A DNA stretch of 64,000 bases from Candidatus Aristotella avistercoris (lineage in GTDB: Bacteria > Bacillota > Clostridia > Oscillospirales > Ruminococcaceae), in contig CAJFOV010000056.1 in NCBI GenBank assembly GCA_904397835.1, positions 22,026-86,025 on the forward strand, written 5' to 3'. The notes below the pieces were generated by a model. The model worked only from the letters and a program-made list of their open reading frames with translations, did not search any database and was not told the origin of the DNA. Below are positions 1 to 7,776 of the stretch, piece by piece. Made by a program: the position numbers and the translations under genes. Position 1 is the first letter of the stretch; every line of letters begins with the position of its first letter.

Positions 1-46
1 GAGGACAGCTTGATAGCCCTGCGAGATCGCCCCTGCCGCCTGGCAG

Positions 47-382
47 CTATTTTTCCCTATTCTGGAGCAGCTTTTGCTGGGTGTTGAGGAGTTCCCGTGC
101 CATCAGCAGCAGGTACTGCTGCGTCTCCGGTACCAGATGGCCAAAGATTTCGATAAACTCCCGCTCGTATGGGGAGGCCAGGAACATCTCCCCGGAGCCG
201 GTGACAAGCCAGTTTTCGTCCACATGAAAGGTGGAACAGATCACCTTGATGTATTTGCTCGCCAGAGGCCGCACGCCATTTTCAATCATCGAGTAGGCTG
301 TCTGGGTGATGCCCAGATGCCGTGCAAACTCTGTTTGATTGAGCCCCAGTGCCTTGCGAACCTGTTTGAGACGTTCATTCAC
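47..382 (-). CDS. XRE-family HTH transcriptional regulator, 111 aa
   Basis: The N-terminal half (about residues 5-60) is a canonical XRE/Cro helix-turn-helix: RKALGLNQTEFARHLGITQ followed by AYSMIENGVRPL. The remaining ~50 residues include the short helix FIEIFGHLVPETQQYLLLMA, probably for dimerisation. The start is GTG at 382, with GGGGAGGT seven bases upstream (complement of 390-397); an ATG four bases further in is out of frame. It is divergent from the surface-glycan operon beginning at 544, with about 160 bp of shared regulatory DNA holding short palindromes on both sides. By position it is the likely regulator of itself and of the glycan operon (inference). The family assignment is secure; the effector and the sign of regulation are unknown. 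Confidence 0.88.
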   Translation of the reverse strand: MNERLKQVRKALGLNQTEFARHLGITQTAYSMIENGVRPLASKYIKVICSTFHVDENWLVTGSGEMFLASPYEREFIEIFGHLVPETQQYLLLMARELLNTQQKLLQNREK

Positions 383-401
383 AGTATCTACCTCCCCTTG
401 G

Positions 402-411
402 ATTGCGCAAT
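402..411. promoter_or_regulatory. 10-bp perfect palindrome at the predicted start of the XRE gene transcript
   Basis: ATTGCGCAAT lies between the minus-strand -10 (415-420) and the ribosome site (390-397) of the XRE gene, where an autoregulatory operator would sit. The role is inferred from position only. Confidence 0.35.
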
Positions 412-414
412 TTC

Positions 415-443
415 AATTTATCACAAACAACATAATAAGGCAA
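415..443 (-). promoter_or_regulatory. Predicted sigma-A promoter of the XRE regulator
   Basis: Read on the minus strand: TTGCCT (443-438), a 17-nt spacer, then TAAATT (420-415). It points at the GTG start at 382. Confidence 0.45.
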
Positions 444-472
444 TGAAAAGTATTTCCCAGATAGAAGAGAGT

Positions 473-486
473 CGTCGAATTTGACG
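473..486. promoter_or_regulatory. Small inverted repeat overlapping the -35 of the glycan operon promoter
   Basis: CGTC-GAATTT-GACG is a 4-bp inverted repeat whose right arm overlaps the TTGACG -35 hexamer. It is a plausible operator for the divergent XRE protein, but the arms are short. Confidence 0.3.
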
Positions 487-509
487 TATTATTAATTTAA
501 AGTTATATT
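481..509 (+). promoter_or_regulatory. Sigma-A promoter of the surface-glycan operon
   Basis: TTGACG (481-486), a 17-nt AT-rich spacer, TATATT (504-509). Predicted transcription starts near 516, ahead of the ribosome site AAAGGAGG of the first small gene. No other strong promoter is visible before the terminator at 13871. Confidence 0.7.
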
Positions 510-543
510 AATATCACAAAATTAATAAAAGGAGGCGCCTGTC

Positions 544-720
544 ATGCAGAAGACGGCCCTGCAAGAGGCGGTTGAGGTGTTCCGGCAGCTGAATCCTGAC
601 AATCAAGAGCGCTTGATGGCCATGGCGCGGGTTGCACAAGCGGCACAGAACAACATCAGGCACACGACAGACGCAGGAGCGGGGGAGGAACCCCATCAAC
701 CCTCAGGAACTTTGCCATAG
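544..720 (+). CDS. Small hypothetical protein, first gene of the glycan operon (58 aa)
   Basis: An ATG preceded by AAAAGGAGG at good spacing opens a 58-codon frame. The N-terminal half, with FRQLNPDNQERLMAMARVAQ, is helical and amphipathic. It resembles the C-terminal helix that follows the HTH in many clostridial XRE proteins, including the divergent regulator next door. The tail is polar and rich in Gly, Glu and Pro. The protein may be a dimerisation partner or anti-repressor of the neighbouring XRE protein, or a leader peptide; all of this is inference. I do not recognise a named family. Confidence 0.6.
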   Translation: MQKTALQEAVEVFRQLNPDNQERLMAMARVAQAAQNNIRHTTDAGAGEEPHQPSGTLP

Positions 721-799
721 CAGCATGTCGATGCAGATCGAGGGCATGGTCAGAAGACATTTTGGCACCGCAAGTCGGATTGGAACGGAGGTCATAGGA

Positions 800-2014
800 A
801 TGGAAGCAGAATTTACTTCTGGGGCATATCCCTATCAGTTGCAGCGCTTGAAGGCCGGCACGGGACCAACTGGGCCCAAAAAGGTGCTCTTTGTATCCCA
901 TACGGCCAACTTTTCCAAGTTCAACCGTCCCTTTATGCGCTGGTTTATGGAACAGGGCTATGAGGTCCACTATGCCTCCGCCGGTGAGGAGCCAGTGCTG
1001 GACTGTCACCGCCACTTTACGATTCCCTTGGAGCGCTCTCCCTACTCCTGGAACAATGTGAAGGCCTGCCGGATGCTGCAAAAGATCATCCGGCAGGAAA
1101 GGTATCAACTGATCCACTGCCACACCCCAATGGGTGGGGTTGTTGCCCGCCTCGCCGCCAGAGAGGCCCGCAGGCAGGGGGCAAAAGTACTCTACACAGC
1201 CCATGGATTCCACTTCTATCAGGGGGCGCCCTGGGTCAACTGGGTCCTGTACTATACCATGGAAAAGCTCCTCTCCCACTGGACCGACTGCATCATCACC
1301 CTCAATGAGGAGGATTACCAGCTGGCCTGCCGGCATTTCCACACTCAGGTGGTCAAAATCGATGGCGTGGGTGTCAGCCTACGGCGCTTCCATCCCCTTT
1401 CGCTCCAGGAAAAGCTGGCGCTGCGGCAGACCTTTCATCTGTCCCAGGAGGACTTTGTGCTGGTCTATGTGGCGGAGTTTATTGTTCGCAAAAACCACCG
1501 GTTTCTTCTGGAGTCTCTCAATACCCTGCGCCGGGAGATCCCCCATCTGAAGGTTTTATTGGCAGGGAATGGCCTGCTGCTGGACGAGATGGGGAGGTTG
1601 GCCAGAGATCTGCAGGTGGAGGACCTGGTTCAGTTTTTGGGCTATCGCAGGGATGTGGAAAAGCTCTACCAGATTGCAGATGCCGCCATCTCCACCAGCA
1701 CCCAGGAGGGGCTGCCCATCAACGTGGTGGAGAGCATGGCCAGCGGCCTGCCGGTGGTCTGTGCAAAGATTCGCGGTCAGACAGACGTGATTCAGCCGGG
1801 ACGCAACGGCTATCTCTATGACCTGGGGGACCGGGCGGGGATGGAGCAGTCCATCTGCGCCCTCTACCAGAGGCCCCAGCTGCGGCAGGAGATGGGGATT
1901 CACAACCTGCAGGATGTCCAAAGGTATTCCCTGGAGCACGCCCTCCAAAACATGGAGGGGATCTATCTCCAATTCTGTCAACAGGAGGAGCATGCCCATG
2001 GCACCAGTTCTTAG
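800..2014 (+). CDS. Glycosyltransferase family 4 (GT-B fold), 404 aa
   Basis: The N-terminal Rossmann domain begins KKVLFVSHTANFSKFNRPFM, typical of GT4 enzymes after a 28-residue lead. The C-terminal nucleotide-sugar domain carries the EX7E-type signature EGLPINVVESMASGLPVVCA followed by a conserved turn, GRNGYLYD. It should transfer a sugar from a nucleotide donor to an undecaprenyl-linked glycan at the inner face of the membrane. ATG 800 was chosen because CGGAGG (786-791) sits 8 bases upstream; the frame stays open back to 632 but overlaps the previous gene there. Its end overlaps the next gene by 17 bases. The donor sugar cannot be deduced. Confidence 0.88.
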   Translation: MEAEFTSGAYPYQLQRLKAGTGPTGPKKVLFVSHTANFSKFNRPFMRWFMEQGYEVHYASAGEEPVLDCHRHFTIPLERSPYSWNNVKACRMLQKIIRQERYQLIHCHTPMGGVVARLAAREARRQGAKVLYTAHGFHFYQGAPWVNWVLYYTMEKLLSHWTDCIITLNEEDYQLACRHFHTQVVKIDGVGVSLRRFHPLSLQEKLALRQTFHLSQEDFVLVYVAEFIVRKNHRFLLESLNTLRREIPHLKVLLAGNGLLLDEMGRLARDLQVEDLVQFLGYRRDVEKLYQIADAAISTSTQEGLPINVVESMASGLPVVCAKIRGQTDVIQPGRNGYLYDLGDRAGMEQSICALYQRPQLRQEMGIHNLQDVQRYSLEHALQNMEGIYLQFCQQEEHAHGTSS

Positions 2015-3014
2015 CTTGATTCTGCCGGTGTACAACCTGCAGGATTATTTGGAGAGCTGCCTATTGAGTATCCTGCCGCAGCTGACCCCTCAGGTGGAGG
2101 TGCTGCTGGTGGACGATGGCTCCACCGACAAAAGCCTTGTCCTGTGCCGCCGGTATGAGAGCGCCTATCCGGGCATCCGTGTGTATCCCCAGGAGAACCA
2201 GGGTGTCTCGGTGGCCCGCAATGTGGGCCTGCGGCGGGCCCGGGGAGAGTACGTCTTTTTTATTGATGGCGACGACCTGCTTCCGCCAGGGACGCTGGCC
2301 ATGATTCTGCAGCAGATCCAGGAGCATCCCAATGTGGAGATCTTCTGCGGCGGCTGTGTCAAATTCCAATCCCAGGGCCCATTGCCGTCTCTGGAACCCT
2401 TCCCAGAGGGGGAGGTCCGGTGGATCAATGAGACCCATGGGCAGCAGACCCTGCTGCGCCTGCTCCAGAGCGGCCGGTTTTTGCCGGCTGCCTGGGCCGC
2501 CATTGTCCGGCGCAGTCTGTTGACAGAGCACCACATTCAATTTCCCCCAGGGTGGATCAACAACGAGGATGTGGATACAGCCTTAAATTATTATTTGCAG
2601 GCAAGGCATGTTCGCGCCCTGCCCAGGCCACACTATTATTACCGTCAGGGCCGTCAAGGAGCCGCTACCGGCACCTTCACCCTGGAGCGGGTCCAAAATT
2701 CCCACCGCATGATCTCCTCCTGGCAAAGGCGGCTCCAGGGGAGCCAGATGCCCCGGGAACTGCTGAGCTATGTCAGGGACTATTTGGCCTATCAATATGC
2801 CATCGCCCTGGGAAGCGCCTATCTCTGCCAGAGGGAGGAGCGGGAGGAGGCCCTGGCCATGTTGCGCCCCCTGCGGGGTCTGCTCAAATCCAACCGGACC
2901 CCAAAGACCGCTCTGGTGGCCCGGCTGTACCGGGTGGTGGGCTACCGGGCCACGGCGAAGGCCCTGTCCATCTACATTCTGCGCAAGCGCCAGGGGGGAG
3001 AGGAAAAAGTATGA
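1998..3014 (+). CDS. Glycosyltransferase family 2, 338 aa
   Basis: A GT-A family 2 domain starts at the N-terminus: LSLILPVYNLQDYLESCL, then VDDGSTDKS, then the metal-binding FIDGDD near residue 90. The middle region (HIQFPPGWINNEDVDTALN) matches the acceptor-side acidic motif of these enzymes. The ATG at 1998 is preferred over the in-frame ATG at 1992 because AGGAGGAG (1983-1990) is then 7 bases away. It overlaps the upstream transferase by 17 bases and the downstream one by 4 (ATGA), indicating translational coupling. It is predicted to extend the repeat unit of the surface polysaccharide. Confidence 0.87.
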   Translation: MAPVLSLILPVYNLQDYLESCLLSILPQLTPQVEVLLVDDGSTDKSLVLCRRYESAYPGIRVYPQENQGVSVARNVGLRRARGEYVFFIDGDDLLPPGTLAMILQQIQEHPNVEIFCGGCVKFQSQGPLPSLEPFPEGEVRWINETHGQQTLLRLLQSGRFLPAAWAAIVRRSLLTEHHIQFPPGWINNEDVDTALNYYLQARHVRALPRPHYYYRQGRQGAATGTFTLERVQNSHRMISSWQRRLQGSQMPRELLSYVRDYLAYQYAIALGSAYLCQREEREEALAMLRPLRGLLKSNRTPKTALVARLYRVVGYRATAKALSIYILRKRQGGEEKV

Positions 3015-4018
3015 AGTCACTCACCGTCATTGTCCCTGCCTATCAGGTGCAGGATTATCTGCGGGAGGCGCTGGATTCCCTCCTGGTGGCCCAGGTTCTT
3101 CCCTATCTGGAGGTTCTGGTGGTGGATGACGGCTCCACCGACCGCACGGGGGAGATTGCCCTGACATACCAGAGGCGCTATCCCCAGGTGTTCCGGTACC
3201 TGCCCAAGAAAAATGGCGGCCACGGTTCTACCATCAATCTGGGAATGCAGCAGGCCACAGGGGCCTATCTCAAGGTGTTGGATGGGGACGACTGGTTCCG
3301 GAGCGAGGGCCTGCTGCAGCTGATGGCCTTTTTGCAGGGAGCGGATCAGGATGTGGTCCTGACCCCCTATGAGACCTACAACATGCAGACCCAGGAGGTT
3401 CAATCCCATCGGTTTGACCAGGTGCAGTACCACCGGACCTACCGCGCCCCGGAGGATCCCATCCCCAACAGTCATTTTGCCTTGACCACCGTGTGCTACC
3501 GCACAGATTTTTTGCGTGGGCTGGGTCTGACCCTGCAGGAGAACACCTTCTACGTGGATGAGGAGTTCATCGGCATCCCTCTGTTGCATCTGCAGACCTG
3601 GGCCTATCTGCCGGACCCCCTGTATGTCTACCGCATTGGAAATGCCAACCAGAGCGTGGCCATCGAAAACCGCCTGAGACGGCTGGATCATTCCGAGCGG
3701 GTCATTGGCCGTCTGCTGCAGGAGCTGCAGCACACCGCGGTGGACCCTTGCCACCAGGCGCCCCTCCTGGACCGGCTCCATCGCCTGGTGACGGGCTATG
3801 CCCTGTACACACTGATCTATCTGCCGGATCGGGCCAGGGGGAGGGCCCTCTTTTTGCGCATGTGGAGCAAAGCCCGGCAAATTCCGCAGCTGGAGCGACG
3901 CTGCCGCTCCAAGGCGCGCCTGTTCCAGCTGTTGCACGCCCTCGGCGTTGGTGGCAGCCAATATGATTGGCTGCGATCCCGCAAGAGCCTGCAAAAATAC
4001 CGACAAGCAGAAATTTAG
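3011..4018 (+). CDS. Glycosyltransferase family 2, 335 aa
   Basis: A second GT2 enzyme: SLTVIVPAYQVQDYLREALD, VDDGSTDRTGEIA, NGGHGSTINLGMQQATGAYL and the DXD-like VLDGDDW. The stretch between residues 130 and 230 (YETYNMQTQEVQSHRF and TFYVDEEF) belongs to the subgroup seen in clostridial capsule loci. The start codon overlaps the stop of the previous transferase (ATGA). The C-terminal ~80 residues are basic, consistent with peripheral membrane attachment. Sugar specificity is unknown. Confidence 0.86.
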   Translation: MKSLTVIVPAYQVQDYLREALDSLLVAQVLPYLEVLVVDDGSTDRTGEIALTYQRRYPQVFRYLPKKNGGHGSTINLGMQQATGAYLKVLDGDDWFRSEGLLQLMAFLQGADQDVVLTPYETYNMQTQEVQSHRFDQVQYHRTYRAPEDPIPNSHFALTTVCYRTDFLRGLGLTLQENTFYVDEEFIGIPLLHLQTWAYLPDPLYVYRIGNANQSVAIENRLRRLDHSERVIGRLLQELQHTAVDPCHQAPLLDRLHRLVTGYALYTLIYLPDRARGRALFLRMWSKARQIPQLERRCRSKARLFQLLHALGVGGSQYDWLRSRKSLQKYRQAEI

Positions 4019-4028
4019 AGGTGAAACT

Positions 4029-5213
4029 ATGGCACAACAGCAATATTTGGTGGTGGGCAGCGGCTTTGCTGGTTCCGTCCTGGCCCGCCGACTGGCCCAG
4101 GAGCAGAACGCCCGGGTGACCATTTTGGAAAAGCGGGATCATATCGCCGGCAACATGTACGATGCCTACGATCAGGCCGGGGTGCTGGTCCACCGCTATG
4201 GGCCGCACATTCTGGTCCTGAATCGGGCGGACTGTTTCCAGTTCTTGAGCCGCTTCACCGATTGGACCTACTACGAACACCGGGTGCTGACGGAGATCGA
4301 CGGCATCCAGGTTCCGCTGCCCATCAACTTCACCTCCATCCGCACCCTGTTCCCGCCCCTGCAGGCCCAGGAGATCATCGATCTTCTTCTGGAGACCTAT
4401 GGGGAGCATGCCCAGATCCCCATTCTGGAGCTGCGCAAAAACCAGAGCCCCCTGATCCAAGACTTTGCCGGCTTTGTCTACCGCAAGGTCTTTTTGGACT
4501 ACACCACCAAGATGTGGGACCTGGATCCCACCCAGGTGGACCCCAGTGTGACAGCTCGTATCCCCGTGCGCCTGTCCTATGATTCCCGCCATTTTTTGCA
4601 GAAGTATCAATACATGCCAAAAGAGGGTTACACCAAGCTCTTTGAGCGAATGCTGGATCACCCCAACATCCAGGTTCAATTGAACACCAACGCGGTGGAT
4701 CACCTACAGCTCAAGGGCGGCAGGGTCTATCTGGATGGATCACGCTATAAGGGCGGTGTCATCTACACCGGGCCAGTGGATGAGCTGCTGGGCTACCGGT
4801 ATGGGGAGCTGCCCTACCGGTCCCTCCACTTCCAATGGGAGACCTGGCAGCGGGATCATATCCAGGCCTCTCCTGTGCTCAACTGGCCGGACAAACGGCC
4901 AGCCACCCGCCGTACCGAGATGAAACGCCTGACCCAGCAGGAGATCCCCGGTGTCACCACCACCCTGACGGAGATCCCCGGGGCCTACAGCAGGGGAGAC
5001 GCTGTCTTTGGCGAGCCCTATTACCCCATTGTCAACGACCAGTGCCAAGGGCAATATGAGCGCTATGCCCGGGAGCTGGAGAACTATCCGCAGATCACTC
5101 TGGTGGGCCGTCTGGCGGAGTACCGCTATTACAACATGGAGGCTGTGATCTGCCGGGCTTTTCAGATCTATGAGGAACTCTGCCAACCCAAGGAATCGGG
5201 GGGGATCGCATGA
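4029..5213 (+). CDS. glf: UDP-galactopyranose mutase, 394 aa
   Basis: This flavoenzyme interconverts UDP-galactopyranose and UDP-galactofuranose, so the glycan probably contains Galf. The FAD-binding motif VVGSGFAGSVLARRLA opens the protein, followed by EKRDHIAGNMYD. Further family blocks are KVFLDYTTKMWDLDP, SVTARIPVRLSYDSRHF, MPKEGYTKLFERML and YPIVNDQCQGQYERYARE. The usual GPHIFHT block reads GPHILVLN here, so the second His of that motif is replaced. AGAGGTG precedes ATG 4029 by 5 bases. Length is normal for the family. The next gene overlaps by 4 bases. Confidence 0.93.
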   Translation: MAQQQYLVVGSGFAGSVLARRLAQEQNARVTILEKRDHIAGNMYDAYDQAGVLVHRYGPHILVLNRADCFQFLSRFTDWTYYEHRVLTEIDGIQVPLPINFTSIRTLFPPLQAQEIIDLLLETYGEHAQIPILELRKNQSPLIQDFAGFVYRKVFLDYTTKMWDLDPTQVDPSVTARIPVRLSYDSRHFLQKYQYMPKEGYTKLFERMLDHPNIQVQLNTNAVDHLQLKGGRVYLDGSRYKGGVIYTGPVDELLGYRYGELPYRSLHFQWETWQRDHIQASPVLNWPDKRPATRRTEMKRLTQQEIPGVTTTLTEIPGAYSRGDAVFGEPYYPIVNDQCQGQYERYARELENYPQITLVGRLAEYRYYNMEAVICRAFQIYEELCQPKESGGIA

Positions 5214-6676
5214 GAAAGACCTGGTATCTCCTGCTGGTGGATGGCTCCCTGTATCTGCTGCTCTTCACCCTGGTCTCCTTCTGCACCGTGCTGCCGGCCC
5301 TCCATGTCTTTGCAAACCCGGTGATGCCCCTCTTTTTGGTGTGGGGGCTGCTGATTCTGGGTTACCACCTGCTGATCCGGCGGAAAAACTTGTTTCGGGA
5401 TCACCTGCTGTTGGGCATCTTTCTGCTGAGTTATCTTGTCACCATGCTCCTGCACCGGGAAAATTTTTTGGAAAATCTCAAGACCCTGCTCTGGACTGCC
5501 TGCTTTTTCTACGTCTTTTTGGAGGCATTCCCCAGGAACCGCTGGGAGGAAAACCGGCGCCTCTTTGTACACTGGACCAATCTGCTCTTGATTCTGACCT
5601 TTGTTGCAGGGCTCCTCTCCTGTCTGATGTATCTGACCCAGTACCTGCACTATATCGATGTGCCCTTTAACGCCCACCAGCCCCAGGGCCTGTGGGGCAA
5701 CCGGTTGGTGGGTGTCTATCGGGAGGCCAACTTTGGGGCCATGTTTGGCATGGTCTCCATGGGGCTGTCCGTCTATCACCTGTGTACTGTCAAGGATCGG
5801 AGGGCCTTTCACATCGTCAATCTGGTGGTGCAGTTCTTCTTTGTCATCTGGACCCTCTCCCGGGGCGCCCTGGTGACCATGTGTGCGGTACTGCCCCTCG
5901 TGATCTTTTTATCTGCCCATCATCAGGGTCTCTCAGTTTGGCGGAGCGCCGCATGTGCGGTGCTGTCAGCGGTACTATATTTGGCCTGTTTCTGGGGCAT
6001 TCCCCAGATCACTGGGTATATCCCGCCCTACCTCAACGCCAAAATTGAGCAGTATGTCATCATCAATGACAGCCACCGCAGCCCCGATTTTACAGACGAG
6101 GTGCGCGATGAACACAACAAAGTGGAGCCGGGGCGGGACTATGATAAGGGATTTTCCGACGTGATCCAGGGGGAAAACGACGCCGATGACGAGGACTTTT
6201 TGAAGGACATCTCCACCGGACGCCTGGCGGTCTGGAAGGATGCGGTACTCACCTGGGTACACTACCCCCTCTTTGGCGTGGGGGCGCGCAACATCTCCCA
6301 CTATGCAAAACTGATCCGCCCCAACGGGATGCTGGCCCGCTCCTACAGCATGCACAATGCCTTTCTGCGGGTGCTGCTCTCCTGCGGGGCAGTGGGCTTC
6401 CTGCTGTTGATGACCTGGGGCATCGTGGTGCTGTTGCGGCACTTGGGGTGTCTGTGGCTCCGGCAGGCGCCACAGGGACTCACCCTCGGCGGTTATACGG
6501 CCCTGTTTGGGGTGGTTTTGACCATCCTTGCAGCCTGTTGCTTTTTGGATGGGCTGTTTCTCTATACCAGTGCCGAGTCGGTGATCTTCTGGGTTCTCAT
6601 TGGCTACCTCTACAGCTTATTGCCCCAGCGGGAGAACCAAAGCAAAACCAGGCAGGGCAAATTCCACTGGATCTAG
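5210..6676 (+). CDS. O-antigen/capsule repeat-unit polymerase-like membrane protein (Wzy/O-antigen ligase superfamily), 488 aa
   Basis: The protein has about ten to twelve hydrophobic segments and a long, highly charged loop (about residues 285-335, rich in Asp and Glu). After that loop comes STGRLAVWKDAV...YPLFGVGARNIS and then SYSMHNAFLRVLL, the block typical of the Wzy/WaaL superfamily. It is predicted to polymerise undecaprenyl-linked repeat units on the outer face of the membrane. The start codon overlaps the glf stop (ATGA). Its position with glf, the flippase and the transferases supports polymerase rather than ligase, but sequence alone cannot settle this. Confidence 0.8.
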   Translation: MRKTWYLLLVDGSLYLLLFTLVSFCTVLPALHVFANPVMPLFLVWGLLILGYHLLIRRKNLFRDHLLLGIFLLSYLVTMLLHRENFLENLKTLLWTACFFYVFLEAFPRNRWEENRRLFVHWTNLLLILTFVAGLLSCLMYLTQYLHYIDVPFNAHQPQGLWGNRLVGVYREANFGAMFGMVSMGLSVYHLCTVKDRRAFHIVNLVVQFFFVIWTLSRGALVTMCAVLPLVIFLSAHHQGLSVWRSAACAVLSAVLYLACFWGIPQITGYIPPYLNAKIEQYVIINDSHRSPDFTDEVRDEHNKVEPGRDYDKGFSDVIQGENDADDEDFLKDISTGRLAVWKDAVLTWVHYPLFGVGARNISHYAKLIRPNGMLARSYSMHNAFLRVLLSCGAVGFLLLMTWGIVVLLRHLGCLWLRQAPQGLTLGGYTALFGVVLTILAACCFLDGLFLYTSAESVIFWVLIGYLYSLLPQRENQSKTRQGKFHWI

Positions 6677-6684
6677 GTGAAACC

Positions 6685-7776
6685 ATGATTGCTTTTTTGT
6701 GTGCCACCCCTTATCAGGCGTTCAACGCAGTGCAAATCAAACGTTCCCTCTACCCCTCGGAGCGTGCGGATCTATATCTGCTGACCTATACCAGCGATCT
6801 GTCGGGGCTGTGCGCCCCCTTGGAGAGATCGGGCCTGTTCCAACAGGTGTATCTGGTCCACACCTTTGACGGGTCCGGCAGTGCGGGCAAAATGGTGGGA
6901 CATCTCTGCTTCCTCCAGAAGGATCTGGCCAAGATTCTCCAGGCAAAGGTCTATTCCGCCCTCTTTGGCACCTGTGTGGGGAGTGTCAACACCGTCTTCT
7001 ATTCCCATCTACGGCGCAACAGCCCCGACCTGGCCTTCCACTACTACGACGAGGGGATTGGTATCTACTGTGTCCCCATCTTCCAGGAGAGTGCAAAGCT
7101 GCGCCGGTTCGTCCGTCTGACCGGCGGCCGGGATTACTACAGCGAGATCCAGAGCCTCCTGGTCTATCAGCCGCAGGCCATGGTGGAGAACCGCACCTTC
7201 CTTGTGCGCAGGATTCCCCCAGTCTCTCCCCAGGATGCGCCGGTTTACAACCGGATCTTTGGCTATGGGGAAGAGGGAGCCTTCTACCAGGACCGTCCGG
7301 TGCTCTTTTTGGACCAGGCCTTTCAAAAGCAACTGAACCTACCTGTTCCAACTGGAAAGCTCCTAGAACGGGTTGCCGCCGCCTGTGGGCCCCAGAACGT
7401 CGCCCTGCGGCTGCACCCCACCCGCCCGCCAGAGGATGGGGAGTACAGGGGGTGCGATGTGGCTGTGGCGCCGGCGTCCCCCTGCCCCTGGGAAGTGCTG
7501 CTGCTGAATTTGGATCTGGAAGACCGGATTTTTGTTTCTGTCCATTCCACCGCCTGCCTGACCCCCAAGCTGGTCTTTGACCAGGAGCCCACTGTGATTC
7601 TGTTGTACCGGCTGGTGGAGGAGCTGTTTGAGCGGCTCCCGCCCCACCTGCGGCCCAACGAGGCGTTTTTTCAGGCGGTGCGCGACACCTACCGCCGGCC
7701 AGAGCGGTTTTTGATCCCCAGTTCTATCCAGGAACTGGAAGATTATCTGCAGAGTAGAAAGGAGTGGCGAAGATGA
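6685..7776 (+). CDS. Candidate bacterial sialyltransferase-like glycosyltransferase (GT52 / polysialyltransferase superfamily), 363 aa
   Basis: The N-terminus MIAFLCATPYQAFNAVQIK resembles GT52 enzymes. Three motifs shared by bacterial sialyltransferases are in the expected order: an acidic-Gly motif YYDEGIG (DEG at residues 122-124), an HP motif LRLHPTR (residues 244-245) and a Ser/Thr motif SVHSTA (285-290). Together with a CMP-nonulosonate synthetase and synthase in the same operon this suggests transfer of a CMP-activated nonulosonic acid to the glycan. AGGTGA (6675-6680) precedes ATG 6685 by 4 bases. Its stop overlaps the next start (ATGA). Family confidence is good; the exact donor sugar is inferred. 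Confidence 0.75.
   Translation: MIAFLCATPYQAFNAVQIKRSLYPSERADLYLLTYTSDLSGLCAPLERSGLFQQVYLVHTFDGSGSAGKMVGHLCFLQKDLAKILQAKVYSALFGTCVGSVNTVFYSHLRRNSPDLAFHYYDEGIGIYCVPIFQESAKLRRFVRLTGGRDYYSEIQSLLVYQPQAMVENRTFLVRRIPPVSPQDAPVYNRIFGYGEEGAFYQDRPVLFLDQAFQKQLNLPVPTGKLLERVAAACGPQNVALRLHPTRPPEDGEYRGCDVAVAPASPCPWEVLLLNLDLEDRIFVSVHSTACLTPKLVFDQEPTVILLYRLVEELFERLPPHLRPNEAFFQAVRDTYRRPERFLIPSSIQELEDYLQSRKEWRR

Noticed and set aside
74..484. 136-codon frame opposite the first XRE gene
   Set aside because: The minus-strand HTH protein is unmistakable; this frame has no ribosome site and no recognisable product.
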